Assembly (NCBI RefSeq): GCF_000013365.1 | Contig: NC_007778.1 | Span: 3,658,001-3,722,000 of the forward strand | Direction: 5' to 3' | DNA length: 64,000 bases | From: Rhodopseudomonas palustris HaA2 | GTDB lineage: Bacteria; Pseudomonadota; Alphaproteobacteria; Rhizobiales; Xanthobacteraceae | In this document: positions 45,763 to 54,501 of the stretch, piece after piece | How the letters are laid out: every line of letters starts with the position of its first letter | Numbering within the stretch: position 1 is the first letter of the stretch | The notes under the pieces: generated by a model | Database searches by the model: none | What the model was told of the DNA's origin: nothing | Seen by the model: the letters and a program-made list of their open reading frames with translations, nothing else | Made by a program: the position numbers and the translations under genes

Positions 45763-45847
45763 ATTTGTGCGCGATTGCTTTGTGCGCGATCTATCTAGGA
45801 TAACGGACCGAGGCTGTCAATCGCTTGCAAATCAATCGCACACAAAT
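45763..45847. promoter_or_regulatory. Symmetric four-site operator between hydrolase and OhrR-like genes
   Basis: Two adjacent 15-base direct copies, ATTTGTGCGCGATTG (45763-45777) and CTTTGTGCGCGATCT (45778-45792), are mirrored after a 25-base gap by CAATCGCTTGCAAAT (45818-45832) and CAATCGCACACAAAT (45833-45847). The outer pair is 14/15 identical in inverted orientation. Likely binding sites for the divergent MarR/OhrR regulator, covering both promoters. Confidence 0.75.
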
Positions 45848-45872
45848 TATTTGGAAGGACATCGGAGACGCC

Positions 45873-46349
45873 ATGACCTCGCCCCGCGCCAAGTCCGCAC
45901 CAGCCCTGCCCCCAGCCCTGCCCGATGTCTCGGACATGCTGTGCTTTTCGATCTATTCGGCGGAGCACGCCTTCACCCAGCTCTACCGTCCGCTGCTCGA
46001 CCGCCTGAAGCTCACCTACCCGCAGTTTCTGGTGATGATGACGCTGTGGCGCCGCGACGGTCAGGCGGTGAAAGAGCTGGGAAAGGCCCTGTTCCTCGAT
46101 TCCAGCACCCTGACCCCGCTGCTCAAGCGGCTGGAGGCGGCCGGTCTCGTCACCCGGACGCGCAATCCGAAGGACGAGCGCGAGGTCCAGCTGCGTTTGA
46201 CCGACGCAGGTCGGGCGTTGCAGAGCCAGGCGGCGGACGTGATGCAATGCGTCGCGCAGGCCGTGGCGCTGGACGAGGCGACGGTGACGGCGATCAAGAC
46301 CGCGATCGACGCCATCCGCGACCGGCTTCACGACCAGACTAAATCCTGA
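45873..46349 (+). CDS. MarR family regulator, two-cysteine OhrR type
   Basis: A 158-residue winged-helix regulator. Cys24 in [20 protein letters not shown] sits at the peroxide-sensing position of OhrR, and Cys126 ([10 protein letters not shown]) at the resolving position of two-Cys OhrR proteins such as that of Xanthomonas. [13 protein letters not shown] and [20 protein letters not shown] are the usual dimer and DNA-recognition helices. It should repress the divergent hydrolase genes and itself until the cysteines are oxidised. No ohr gene is adjacent. GGAG upstream sets the start at 45873. Confidence 0.87.
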   Translation: MTSPRAKSAPALPPALPDVSDMLCFSIYSAEHAFTQLYRPLLDRLKLTYPQFLVMMTLWRRDGQAVKELGKALFLDSSTLTPLLKRLEAAGLVTRTRNPKDEREVQLRLTDAGRALQSQAADVMQCVAQAVALDEATVTAIKTAIDAIRDRLHDQTKS

Positions 46350-46445
46350 ATCTGTTGAAGGCGGCCGCGCGCTGGACGAACGAACGGATCGTCATGGCAT
46401 GTCGCGCGCGTGACCTGTCGACGCGTGACAGCTGAGCCCGCGGGC

Positions 46446-46760
46446 CTACTCCCCCGCGTGTTTCAGGATCGCCTTCAGCAGCCCGGGGAACCTTGCGTTG
46501 ATGTCCGCCTCGCGCACGGTGTTGCGGTTTTCGACGCCCTTCTTGGTGGTTTGGATCAGGCCGGCGTCGCGCAGCACGCGGAAATGGTTCGAAAGCGTCG
46601 ACTTGGCCATCTCGGGGCACGGCGCCGCCGCGCTGCAGGACAGGCAGTCGCCTTCCGCCAGCAGCGCCTTGACGATGCGCAGCCGCATCGGGTCGCTCAG
46701 CGCACCGAGCACGCCTTCGAGCGAGATGTCGTCGCGCGCGGGATGAACGAACTGCACCAT
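46446..46760 (-). CDS. ArsR/SmtB-family transcriptional regulator
   Basis: A 104-residue winged-helix protein. LGALSDPMRLRIVKALLAEG opens the fold and AKSTLSNHFRVLRDAGLIQT is the recognition helix pair. Three cysteines, C39, C42 and C48 (DCLSCSAAAPCPEM), just ahead of the recognition helix could sense metals, electrophiles or redox change. There is no ribosome site before the ATG at 46760, so translation may be weak or leaderless. It is divergent from an SDR gene and the shared gap holds an inverted repeat. Confidence 0.85.
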   Translation of the reverse strand: MVQFVHPARDDISLEGVLGALSDPMRLRIVKALLAEGDCLSCSAAAPCPEMAKSTLSNHFRVLRDAGLIQTTKKGVENRNTVREADINARFPGLLKAILKHAGE

Positions 46761-46781
46761 GAAAAAGATATAGGCCGTCCC

Positions 46782-46822
46782 TTGACATGGTTCAATAGTC
46801 CCATACTTCCGAACTATTGAAC
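46782..46822 (+). promoter_or_regulatory. Promoter/operator between arsR-type gene and SDR
   Basis: TTGACA (46782-46787) is a perfect -35 box for the rightward SDR gene; a fair TACTTC lies 16 bases on. GTTCAATAGT (46790-46799) and ACTATTGAAC (46813-46822) are a perfect 10-base inverted repeat lying over the spacer and -10 region, as expected for an ArsR-type repressor site. Confidence 0.7.
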
Positions 46823-46866
46823 TAGCCAATCGGGAACCGGCGGTTCGCAACAAGGGACGATCGACA

Positions 46867-47619
46867 ATGACCAAGACTCTGCAAGGCAAGGTGGCGTTGG
46901 TGAGCGGCGCGTCGAAGGGCATCGGCGCCGAGATCGCGCTGCAGCTCGCCGCCCAAGGCGCCGCCGTCGCCGTCAACTACGCCTCCAGCAAACAGGGCGC
47001 CGACGCGGTGGTGGCGCAGATCGCGGCCGCCGGCGGCAAGGCCGTTGCGGTGCACGGCAATCTCGCCGATCCGACCGCGATCAAGCCGATGATCGATGCC
47101 ACCGTGAAGGCACTCGGCCCGATCGACGTGCTGGTGAACAATGCCGGCGTCTACGACATGCTGCCGCTCGACGCGATCACGCCGGAGCATTTTCACCGCC
47201 AGTTCGATCTCAACGTGCTCGGCCTGCTGCTGGTGACGCAGGCGGCCGCCCGGCAGTTCAGCGCGGCCGGCGGCAGCATCATCAACATCTCCTCCGGCAT
47301 CTCGACCCTCGCGCCGCCGAATTCCGCGGTCTACACCGCGACCAAGGCGGCAGTGGATGCGATCACCGCAGTGCTGGCGCGCGAGCTGGCGCCGCGCAAG
47401 ATCCGCGTCAACGCGGTCAATCCCGGCATGGTCGTCACCGAAGGCGTCAAGACGGCCGGGTACGACCAGGGCGCGATGCGGCAATGGGTCGAAGCGACGA
47501 CGCCGCTCGGCCGCGTCGGCAAGGCCGAAGAAATCGCCGCCGTCGTCACTTTCCTCGCCGGTGAAGGCGCCTCTTACGTCACCGGCGAAACGCTGCACGT
47601 CACCGGCGGCCCGCGCTAG
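46867..47619 (+). CDS. Short-chain dehydrogenase/reductase (FabG-like)
   Basis: A 250-residue classical SDR: VALVSGASKGIGAEIAL cofactor motif, VNNAGVY, the catalytic Ser in INISSGIS, YTATK and a C-terminal YVTGETLHVTGG typical of the FabG/glucose dehydrogenase branch. The substrate is unknown. Control by the divergent ArsR-type regulator suggests a stress-induced aldehyde or quinone reductase. Start supported by the conserved N-terminus; GGGACGATC lies upstream. Confidence 0.88.
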   Translation: MTKTLQGKVALVSGASKGIGAEIALQLAAQGAAVAVNYASSKQGADAVVAQIAAAGGKAVAVHGNLADPTAIKPMIDATVKALGPIDVLVNNAGVYDMLPLDAITPEHFHRQFDLNVLGLLLVTQAAARQFSAAGGSIINISSGISTLAPPNSAVYTATKAAVDAITAVLARELAPRKIRVNAVNPGMVVTEGVKTAGYDQGAMRQWVEATTPLGRVGKAEEIAAVVTFLAGEGASYVTGETLHVTGGPR

Positions 47620-47768
47620 GCGTGACCCCACTCCCGCGTCAGCTGCACGGCGCAGTGGAGAGCGCCCCCGTTCCACCACAGTTCCTTCACGCTGAATTCA
47701 TCGGCAGGCAACGAAGTTGGCACGAGGTCGTTAGACCAGGCTTCAAACACCCGTCCAAGGAGAACCTC

Positions 47769-48017
47769 GTGAAGAAGACTGCTTTCGGAATTGCCGCCGC
47801 GTTCGCTCTGGGTCTTGCCGTATTCAGCGCGCCGGCATCGGCCGCAACGCCGGCTCCGGCCGCGTCCACCGTGGCCGCACCGATGACCGATGTTTCGGCC
47901 CAGCGCTATGATCGGCGGCGCGTCGTCCGCCATGGCCCGCGCTGCACCGTGCGTAAGGAAGTGCGCCGCGGACCGATGGGCCGCCGCGTGGTGCGCACGG
48001 TTCGCGTCTGCCGCTAA
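47769..48017 (+). CDS. Small exported basic protein
   Basis: An 82-residue protein starting with GTG after a strong AAGGAG. The first 26 residues are a signal peptide (KKTAFGIAAAFALGLAVFS, cleavage near ASA). The mature part is very rich in Arg and Val (RYDRRRVVRHGPRC and RRVVRTVRVCR) with two cysteines that could pair. It belongs to a type of short Arg-rich periplasmic protein common in Bradyrhizobiaceae with no known function. A terminator follows directly. Confidence 0.75.
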   Translation: MKKTAFGIAAAFALGLAVFSAPASAATPAPAASTVAAPMTDVSAQRYDRRRVVRHGPRCTVRKEVRRGPMGRRVVRTVRVCR

Positions 48018-48032
48018 TCGCCTCCGACGGCG

Positions 48033-48064
48033 CGGCGGAGCGCAATGCTCCGCCGCTGCCTTTT
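48033..48064 (+). terminator. Rho-independent terminator after the small exported protein gene
   Basis: CGGCGGAGC, loop GCAAT, GCTCCGCCG, then CTGCC and TTTT: a 9-base perfect stem followed by a short T-run, 16 bases after the stop codon. Confidence 0.75.
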
Positions 48065-48086
48065 GGAACGACCGTCGCGCTTCTTG

Positions 48087-48401
48087 CTAGTCCTCGTCGA
48101 AATCCCTGAACCGGCGCTGCGGCTCGGCTTCCTGAATCTGACGACGGACCGTGCGGACCGGCGCGCGTTGCTCCTGCGGCGGATTGAACACCACGTAGCA
48201 GGCCTCGCTCAGCCGCGGCCCCGAGGCACGCAGGCATTGCTCGATCCGGGACGAGTCAGGGATGAACTGGCTGCAGAGCCGAAACGCATCCGGCATGCAG
48301 GCTTCCCGTTGCGCCTGGGTCCCCTGCTCCTGAGCCAGAGCGGCGCCGCTGCCGAGCAGCGTGGCGAGCGCAACGACGCCGGTGATGGTCCGTATGGCCA
48401 T
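48087..48401 (-). CDS. Small exported Cys-containing protein, unknown function
   Basis: A 104-residue protein with a signal peptide (TITGVVALATLLGSGAALA, cleavage at ALAQ). The mature part has four cysteines, in REACMPDAFRLCSQFIPDSS, IEQCLRASG and SEACYVVF, spaced like two disulfide pairs; the arrangement resembles the cysteine-rich repeats found in small periplasmic proteins of this family. The tail is charged. GGGAGG supports the start at 48401. Convergent with the preceding small protein gene. Confidence 0.75.
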   Translation of the reverse strand: MAIRTITGVVALATLLGSGAALAQEQGTQAQREACMPDAFRLCSQFIPDSSRIEQCLRASGPRLSEACYVVFNPPQEQRAPVRTVRRQIQEAEPQRRFRDFDED

Positions 48402-48531
48402 GTCGATCCTCCCATGAAGATCGACCAATCCCCGGCGACCGGCAGAAGTTCCGGACGCGCTGATCACACATTGTGAAGGCAGTGAAGACGGACAGCGATC
48501 GCGCAACCGTTCTTCGGCCGCGCTGCTCGCG

Positions 48532-49728
48532 TCAGGTCATGCTGCCGACGACGACGAGGCGTTTGACCTCGCCGCGTTTGAACGCCTGCAGGAAGGCATT
48601 GTAGTCCTTGAACGAGACGCAACCGTTGGAGTCGCCGCGCGGGCCAAGCATGTAGCTGTGCGCCAACAGGCCGGTGCGGCCGTGGATCAAGTCCTGGCCG
48701 CCGACCGGCGTCAGCCGGATCGCCGCGACGCCGTGGAACAGCGCCTCGCGCATCTTCATGTCGTAGATGTGCGGCGGCGTCGCGCCGTGCATCCGGACGT
48801 TGACGTGGCGCGGATCGTCCATCTTGGGACCAAGGCCCGAATGGGCTTCGAGCTTGCTGCCGTCCGGCATGTACACGGTCTTGGCCGTGATGTCGTAGAC
48901 TGCGGTGTAGCGGTCGTCCTCGGACGGACTGAAGGCAGGATCGCGCGGCTCGCCGGTGCTGGTCACGCCGGCTTCGGCGGACGCATAGGCCAGCGCCGGG
49001 GCGTCGGGCTTGCCGAACAGTTTCTCGAAGAAGCTCGACTTGCTCTCCGCCTTCTGCGCCATCAGCACCGCCTTGGCGCGCGCCACCAGCGCTTCCTGGC
49101 TGAACGGGTTGCGGGTCGGGCCGGGCGCGACGCGGGAGGCCACCGACTTGCGCTCCGGCGGCATCGGCACGGCCAGCGCCAGTTTCGCGTCCGCTCCCGC
49201 CTTGCCGGCGGCATCGACCGCGGCCGGCTCGGCCGATTTATTTTGCGCGGGCCTGAACCTGTCGGGCTCGAAACCGAACGAATAATTGGCGTCGAGCAGC
49301 GCGTAATAGCGGTGACCGGACTTGGCCTGCGGCGCTGCAGCGTTGGCGGCCTGCACGCTGGCGGTGACGGGAACGTCGCCGGGATCGGCGGAAGCGACCT
49401 GCACCGGCGCAGCGCCCTGCTTGGCCATGGCGTTTTTCAGGGCGAGATGCGCCATCAGGCGTGGCGCACTCTCCGCAGCCGCGGCCAGCGGCTCGAAACG
49501 CGATGCGAAATTCGGTCGCTCGGGACGCGAATCCGTGCGGCTGGCGGGCTCCTCGCCCCAAGTGCCGACGCTGGGATAGATGCTTGCGCCCACGGTGTTG
49601 GCATACACCGTCCAGACGCAGCCCATCACCGGCAGCGCGATGGCGATCGCGCCAAGTGACTTACGAAAACCCATATAGCGGGCCCCACGATGGTTGGGCA
49701 GTGAACGCGCCCCGGTACCGACACTCAT
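48532..49728 (-). CDS. DUF2778 protein (L,D-transpeptidase-like fold)
   Basis: A 398-residue envelope protein. A hydrophobic segment near residues 25-45 (LGAIAIALPVMGCVWTVYA) anchors or exports it; a long Ala/Pro-rich low-complexity linker follows; the C-terminal 130 residues form a DUF2778 domain with HSGLGPKMDDPRHVNVRMHG, GRTGLLAHSYMLGPRGDSN and GCVSFKDYNAFLQAF. The His and the Gly-Cys-Val-Ser match the catalytic pattern of L,D-transpeptidase-like peptidoglycan enzymes, so cell-wall cutting or cross-linking is likely. Start is uncertain: neither 49728 nor 49674 has a clear ribosome site. Confidence 0.8.
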   Translation of the reverse strand: MSVGTGARSLPNHRGARYMGFRKSLGAIAIALPVMGCVWTVYANTVGASIYPSVGTWGEEPASRTDSRPERPNFASRFEPLAAAAESAPRLMAHLALKNAMAKQGAAPVQVASADPGDVPVTASVQAANAAAPQAKSGHRYYALLDANYSFGFEPDRFRPAQNKSAEPAAVDAAGKAGADAKLALAVPMPPERKSVASRVAPGPTRNPFSQEALVARAKAVLMAQKAESKSSFFEKLFGKPDAPALAYASAEAGVTSTGEPRDPAFSPSEDDRYTAVYDITAKTVYMPDGSKLEAHSGLGPKMDDPRHVNVRMHGATPPHIYDMKMREALFHGVAAIRLTPVGGQDLIHGRTGLLAHSYMLGPRGDSNGCVSFKDYNAFLQAFKRGEVKRLVVVGSMT

Positions 49729-50092
49729 TCGTTCAGCATCCAGACTTGCCCCATTGCCTGCGGTGCTTCAACCGGAAATCCGCACAAGCATGTGGCAGAA
49801 GAGAGGAGCGCGATTAAGGCGGGTTTGAGTTAAATGCCGCTTAAGCGGTTCAGAATTCGACCATGCGCCGCGATGGTTAACGACTGGTTACCGGCTGCAG
49901 ATTGGATAATACTTAGCTATTTTCAATGACTTATCGTGCTTCTTGAAGGTTCTACGGTATCTGGATGGAGCTTACGGAAGCCTCCATGGCGCGCCCCTCC
50001 GGGTCTCATCAGGTCAGGAACCACCGAGCCGCCCGAGAAAAATTTCGTCTGAGCCAGGTCTCGCATCACCCCGCGGCCCGCCCCGGGCCGAC
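49729..50092. other. Gene-free region of about 360 bases
   Basis: AT-richer than its surroundings between 49825 and 49990. It contains a perfect 12-base palindrome CCGCTTAAGCGG (49835-49846) and, near its right end, a CGGCCCG-CCC-CGGGCCG hairpin (about 50073-50092) that could end transcription of the DUF899 gene. No coding frame is convincing. Confidence 0.5.
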
Positions 50093-50788
50093 TCAGCCGT
50101 AGCTGAGCTTCGGATACCAGTCGGTCCCCCGGCCCTCCGGCGTGGCGTCGAGAATGGTCCATAGAGGCATCAGATCCGGCGCGCCGCGCGGGTCCTGGCC
50201 GGGGTCGGCGCTGGTGGCGAACATCTCGCCGCCCCAGAAGTGCCGAATAGTGCCGTCGCGACGGCTGAACACGTTGAACGCCGCGTCGTCGCCGCCGTCC
50301 GGCGTCAGGCCGTGATAGTCGCGGCTGTAGTCGCCGGAGAGATCGGTGAACAGCGGCAGGTGCTGCCAGCCGCGCGCGCGTTTGAAGGCGACCAGCCGCT
50401 CGATCGGCGACCGGGCGACGATCGCCAGCGCCACCCGCTGGGTGATGTCGGGGACTTCGCCGTCCCAGGCGCTGAGCAGCGAGGTGCACATCGGACACGG
50501 CTCGGCGCGCTGCGGGCCGAACATGTAGCTGTAGACAACCAGTGTCGGCTTGTCGCCAAACAGCCCGGCGAAGTCGGTCCGCCCGCCCGCCCCCTCGAAG
50601 GCATATTGGCCGGTCACCTCCCCGCCCGGCGGCAATTGCCGGCGCTGCTCGGCGACCCGCTCGATGTGCCGGCGCAGTTCGATTTCCTCGGCGAGCAGCG
50701 CCACGCGGGCGCGGCGATAGTCGGCGCTTTCGTTGGGATAGCGGGCTTCACCCTCACGCGCGAGTTCTGCAGCAGGCCTCAGGCTCAT
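50093..50788 (-). CDS. DUF899 thioredoxin-like protein
   Basis: A 231-residue protein with a thioredoxin-like fold of the DUF899 family: [15 protein letters not shown], then the [16 protein letters not shown] strand and [13 protein letters not shown], which has the Cys-x-x-Cys motif. The C-terminal [20 protein letters not shown] is characteristic. Members are predicted oxidoreductases without known substrates. GAGGAGA before the ATG at 50788 fixes the start. Divergent from cowN. Confidence 0.87.
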   Translation of the reverse strand: MSLRPAAELAREGEARYPNESADYRRARVALLAEEIELRRHIERVAEQRRQLPPGGEVTGQYAFEGAGGRTDFAGLFGDKPTLVVYSYMFGPQRAEPCPMCTSLLSAWDGEVPDITQRVALAIVARSPIERLVAFKRARGWQHLPLFTDLSGDYSRDYHGLTPDGGDDAAFNVFSRRDGTIRHFWGGEMFATSADPGQDPRGAPDLMPLWTILDATPEGRGTDWYPKLSYG

Positions 50789-50889
50789 GGCGTTCTCCTC
50801 CCGATCGACGATGCTGATCCGAGGACGATTGCCGTCGTCGCCATCCGACATCGCTCGCACAGAATCGCGCATGAGAATTGCGTGCGGCA

Positions 50890-50905
50890 TGGCATATCGC
50901 TTGCT
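50890..50905 (+). promoter_or_regulatory. Sigma54-type -24/-12 promoter of cowN
   Basis: TGGCATATCGCTTGCT has the GG and GC dinucleotides exactly ten bases apart (50891-50892 and 50903-50904), and keeps TGGCA and TTGC of the consensus. It lies 35 bases before the cowN ATG. I found no TGT-N10-ACA NifA site in the 150 bases upstream. Confidence 0.75.
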
Positions 50906-50939
50906 TGCAACGCCCGCTATCGCCGCTTTGGAGTATGGA

Positions 50940-51218
50940 ATGTCGGGTTCGTTCGATCGTTACGTCAGCTTCAAGAATTCCAACTGGGAGGTTCGATCCG
51001 AACGCGTGATGGCGCGATTGCAGAAACACATCGACGCCGCGGAGAATCCGTTCTGGGCGTATTTTGCGCAGAAGCGCATCGAGCTGCGCGAGAAGCAGGG
51101 CCTCGACGATCTGCGCGTGCTGCACAATTATCTGCCGACGCTGCGTGAGTTGCTCGAGGACAATGGCGACCTCGAAACGCTGGCGATGCTTGAAGAACTG
51201 GAAGTGACCTTGATGTGA
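50940..51218 (+). CDS. cowN: CowN, protects nitrogenase from carbon monoxide
   Basis: A 92-residue protein with the CowN pattern: FDRYVSFKN at the start, [20 protein letters not shown] in the middle, then [18 protein letters not shown] and [12 protein letters not shown]. CowN sustains nitrogen fixation in the presence of CO; it interacts with nitrogenase. The start at 50940 has GGAG upstream, and a sigma54-type promoter precedes it, in keeping with control by NifA or another sigma54 activator. No other nif gene is in the window. Confidence 0.88.
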   Translation: MSGSFDRYVSFKNSNWEVRSERVMARLQKHIDAAENPFWAYFAQKRIELREKQGLDDLRVLHNYLPTLRELLEDNGDLETLAMLEELEVTLM

Positions 51219-51230
51219 GCGCGGCGCGTC

Positions 51231-52940
51231 TCAACGCTCGCTGCGCCCGGCTGCGGTGAGAAAATCGAAATCGCAGCCCTCGTCGGCCTGCAGGATGGTG
51301 TCGTGAAACAGTTGCGCATAGCCGCGCGTCGGCCGCGCCGCGGCTGACGACGACAATGCGGCACGGCGGCGCGCGAGTTCGCTTTCGTCAACCAACAGAT
51401 CGATCCGCCGCGCCGCGACATCCAGCGCGATCCGGTCGCCGGTTTCGACCAGCGCCAGCGGCCCACCATCCGCGCTCTCTGGCGTGATGTGCAGCACGAT
51501 GGTACCGAACGCGGTGCCGCTCATCCGCGCGTCCGAAATGCGCACCATGTCTTTGATGCCCGCCCGCGCCAGCTTCATCGGGATCGGCAGATAGCCCGCC
51601 TCCGGCATCCCCGGCGCGCCGCGCGGCCCGGCATTGCGCAGCACCAGCACGTCGTCGGCCGCAACGTCGAGATCGGGATCGTCGATCCGCAGCGTCATGT
51701 CCTCGACCGAGTCGAACACCACGGCGCGGCCGGTGTGCTGCATCAGTTGCGGCGACGCGGCGGCGTGTTTGATCACCGCGCCGCGCGGCGCCAGATTGCC
51801 GGTGAGCATCGCGAGCCCGCCCTCGCGCCGGATCGGATTGTCGCGCGAGCGGATCACGTCCTGGCCCTGCACGTGTTCGGCCCTGGCGACGATGTCGCGC
51901 AGCGGCGCGCCGGTGATCGTCCGCGCGTCGAGATCGATCAGTTCGCCGAGCTGCGCCATCAGCTTCGGCACGCCGCCGGCGTGATGAAAATGCTCCATGT
52001 AGTGATCGCCCGACGGCTTCAGATCGACCAGCACCGGCACGTCGCGGCCGATCCGGTCGAAACCGTCGAGGTCGATCTTATGCGGCACGCGGCCGGCGAT
52101 CGCGGTGAGATGAATCAGTCCGTTGGTCGAGCCGCCGATCGCCTGCAGCACGACTTGCGCGTTGCGGAACGCGGCGGGGGTCAGCAGATCGCTCGGCTTC
52201 GGGCCTTTCGCCTTGGCCATCGCAGCCGCGACCCTGCCGCTTTCTTCCGCCGAGCGAAACCGCTCGGCATGCGGCGCCGGGATCGTCGCGCTCATCGGCA
52301 GCGACAGGCCCATCGCCTCGGTGAGACACGCCATCGTCGAGGCGGTGCCCATCACCATGCAGGTGCCGACCGACGGCGCCAGCCGGCCGTTGACGGCCTC
52401 GATCTCCGCCTCGTCGATCTCACCGGCGCGATGCTTCGCCCACAACCGCCGGCAGTCGGTGCAGGCACCCAGCACTTCGCCCTTGTGATGGCCGACCACC
52501 ATCGGCCCGACCGGGATCACCACCGTCGGCAGATCCGCCGACACCGCCGCCATGATCTGCGCCGGCAGCGTCTTGTCGCAGCCGCCGATCACTACCACCG
52601 CATCCATCGGCTGGGCGCGGATCATCTCCTCGGTGTCCATCGCCATCAGATTGCGCAGATACATCGAGGTCGGATGCGCGAAGCTCTCGGCGATCGAGAT
52701 GGTCGGAAACACCATCGGCATCGCGCCCGCCAGCATCACGCCGCGCTTCACCGCCTCGATGATCTGCGGCACGTTGCCGTGGCACGGATTGTAATCGCTG
52801 TGGGTATTGGTGATGCCGACGATCGGCCGCTCCAGCGCGTCGTCGGAATAGCCCATCGCCTTGATGAACGCCTTGCGCAGGAACAGCGAAAAACCGGCGT
52901 CGCCGTAGCTGGTCAGCCCCTTGCGCAATCCGTCGGCCAT
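51231..52940 (-). CDS. IlvD/Edd family dehydratase, likely sugar-acid type
   Basis: A 569-residue Fe-S dehydratase. Three cluster cysteines are visible: C53 in DYNPCHGNVP, C121 in GGCDKTLPA and C194 in SVGTCMVMGTAS; K123 is the carbamylated metal-ligand lysine. Length and the HSDYNPCHGN and CDKTLPAQ patterns fit the aldonate dehydratases (such as L-arabonate or D-xylonate dehydratase) better than biosynthetic IlvD. Substrate is not certain. The ATG at 52940 has AGGA upstream; longer frames are not supported. It converges on cowN with 12 bases between the stops. Confidence 0.87.
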   Translation of the reverse strand: MADGLRKGLTSYGDAGFSLFLRKAFIKAMGYSDDALERPIVGITNTHSDYNPCHGNVPQIIEAVKRGVMLAGAMPMVFPTISIAESFAHPTSMYLRNLMAMDTEEMIRAQPMDAVVVIGGCDKTLPAQIMAAVSADLPTVVIPVGPMVVGHHKGEVLGACTDCRRLWAKHRAGEIDEAEIEAVNGRLAPSVGTCMVMGTASTMACLTEAMGLSLPMSATIPAPHAERFRSAEESGRVAAAMAKAKGPKPSDLLTPAAFRNAQVVLQAIGGSTNGLIHLTAIAGRVPHKIDLDGFDRIGRDVPVLVDLKPSGDHYMEHFHHAGGVPKLMAQLGELIDLDARTITGAPLRDIVARAEHVQGQDVIRSRDNPIRREGGLAMLTGNLAPRGAVIKHAAASPQLMQHTGRAVVFDSVEDMTLRIDDPDLDVAADDVLVLRNAGPRGAPGMPEAGYLPIPMKLARAGIKDMVRISDARMSGTAFGTIVLHITPESADGGPLALVETGDRIALDVAARRIDLLVDESELARRRAALSSSAAARPTRGYAQLFHDTILQADEGCDFDFLTAAGRSER

Positions 52941-53023
52941 TCTGTCATCCTGTGCTCGTGTCGGCTCAGTTACGAACTCCCGCATTTCGTTGTCAATCGG
53001 CAGGCGGCCTGGCCGAAGCGACG

Positions 53024-54286
53024 CTAGGCGATGTGGCGCAGCGGCTGGCGAGTCGCGGCGCCATGTCGGACACAATTGCGACCGCTCTGCTTGGCCGCAT
53101 ACAGAGCAGCGTCGGCGATTTCGATCAACGCGTGCGGCAGCATCGTCGTTCCGGAAGCGGCGATGCCGACGCCGATGCTCACCGTCGGCCGCTCGTCCAA
53201 TTTCGGCAGGCCGGCGAGGTCCATGGTTTCAATCGCGCGCCGGATACGTTCCGCGATCGCCAGGGCAGTTGCCGCGTCCGTCGCCGGCAGGATCGCCGCG
53301 AACTCCTCGCCGCCATAGCGTGCGACGACGTCTCCGCTCCTGCTCACGACGCATCTGATCGCGGTCGCCAACAGTTTCAGGCATTGGTCGCCGACCAAAT
53401 GCCCGTAAGTGTCGTTGAGCCGTTTGAAGCGATCGACGTCGATCAGAAGAAGGGCCAGTGGTGTCGTCGCGTTTGTCTGGCCCGTCAGGAAACGCTGCAG
53501 CTTGTCGTCGAAATCCCGCCGGTTGCCGACGCCGGTCAGACCATCGGTGAGCGCGAACGCCGAAAGCTGGGTGTTCAGCGATGCGAGATCCGCATTGTAG
53601 CGCGTCACCTGAGTCAGCAACTGACGCCGGTCGTGGTCGGCTTTCAGCATTTTCCGGCGCAGCGCGACCAGCTCCATGACGAAGCCGATCTGGTACCACA
53701 AATAGAGAAGGCAGAACGGGATGGCGATTGCGATCCCGAACACCGTCGCCGCGATGCCGACCAGGCCCAACACGATGCTGATATGGAGGATCACGACCGA
53801 CGGCATCGCATAAGCGCGCGCGCTGGCGCCCTGCACCGGCGCGCAGATCAACGCGAAAACCGCGAACAGCGGCAATCCCTCGGTGGTGAAGATGAGGATC
53901 GACAGGCTGGAGCCCCAGCCAATCGCCGCGACGAAGCTCATGATCGCGAACAGGCGAACCCATTTCGAGACCCGCGCGTCGGGTCCGCGCGTGCGGAAGC
54001 GCTGCGCCAGAAGAAGCCGCAACGACAATGTCGGCCCGACGACAGCAACCGCCGCAAACGACGCCAGCGAATTGTGGGAATGCCAATTGTACCACGCGGT
54101 GATCGCGATCGCCGTCGCCGTCAGGGCATGGGCGAACGGGCTGAACAGCCCCTCCAGCATTTCCCACGCCTGCTCTTCCGACGTGTAGTCGGATCCGATC
54201 AATCCGGCGGTGGACGACATCACGCGGCGCGCGGCGGCTACGCGGCTGTGGAGATAATCGATCATCATTGCAGCCCGCCGCATCAT
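53024..54286 (-). CDS. Membrane diguanylate cyclase (GGEEF)
   Basis: A 420-residue protein with about six hydrophobic helices in the first 215 residues, then a short coiled-coil linker and a GGDEF domain: LTDGLTGVGNRRDFDD, IDVDRFKRLNDTYGHLVGD and the active-site ARYGGEEFAAILP near 322. It should make c-di-GMP from GTP in response to an unknown signal sensed in or near the membrane. No EAL domain is attached. It reads leftward ahead of the dehydratase gene, about 80 bases away. Confidence 0.9.
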   Translation of the reverse strand: MMRRAAMMIDYLHSRVAAARRVMSSTAGLIGSDYTSEEQAWEMLEGLFSPFAHALTATAIAITAWYNWHSHNSLASFAAVAVVGPTLSLRLLLAQRFRTRGPDARVSKWVRLFAIMSFVAAIGWGSSLSILIFTTEGLPLFAVFALICAPVQGASARAYAMPSVVILHISIVLGLVGIAATVFGIAIAIPFCLLYLWYQIGFVMELVALRRKMLKADHDRRQLLTQVTRYNADLASLNTQLSAFALTDGLTGVGNRRDFDDKLQRFLTGQTNATTPLALLLIDVDRFKRLNDTYGHLVGDQCLKLLATAIRCVVSRSGDVVARYGGEEFAAILPATDAATALAIAERIRRAIETMDLAGLPKLDERPTVSIGVGIAASGTTMLPHALIEIADAALYAAKQSGRNCVRHGAATRQPLRHIA

Positions 54287-54501
54287 TTCCGAATTCGCTC
54301 GTGCGACCGAAACAATGGCGGGAATGTCTGAACGGCGGCAGAACCCTATTTTACCCGTTGCCGCTATTCTGAATCGGACGTTAAGGGGATCACGACAAAT
54401 CGATCCATCGGCTCGCGACGCGGGCGTCGCTCACCCGAACCGAAGCAATTGCGGCGCCGAACCGGTGGGAGAAGGCACAATCGGCCGTCGATCGCTACGT
54501 T

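Noticed and set aside
47622..47768. Longer start for the small exported protein (131 residues)
   Set aside because: The GTG at 47769 has a strong AAGGAG and begins a proper signal peptide; the upstream part does not.
50740..50889. NifA upstream activator site for cowN
   Set aside because: I looked for TGT-N10-ACA in this stretch and found none.
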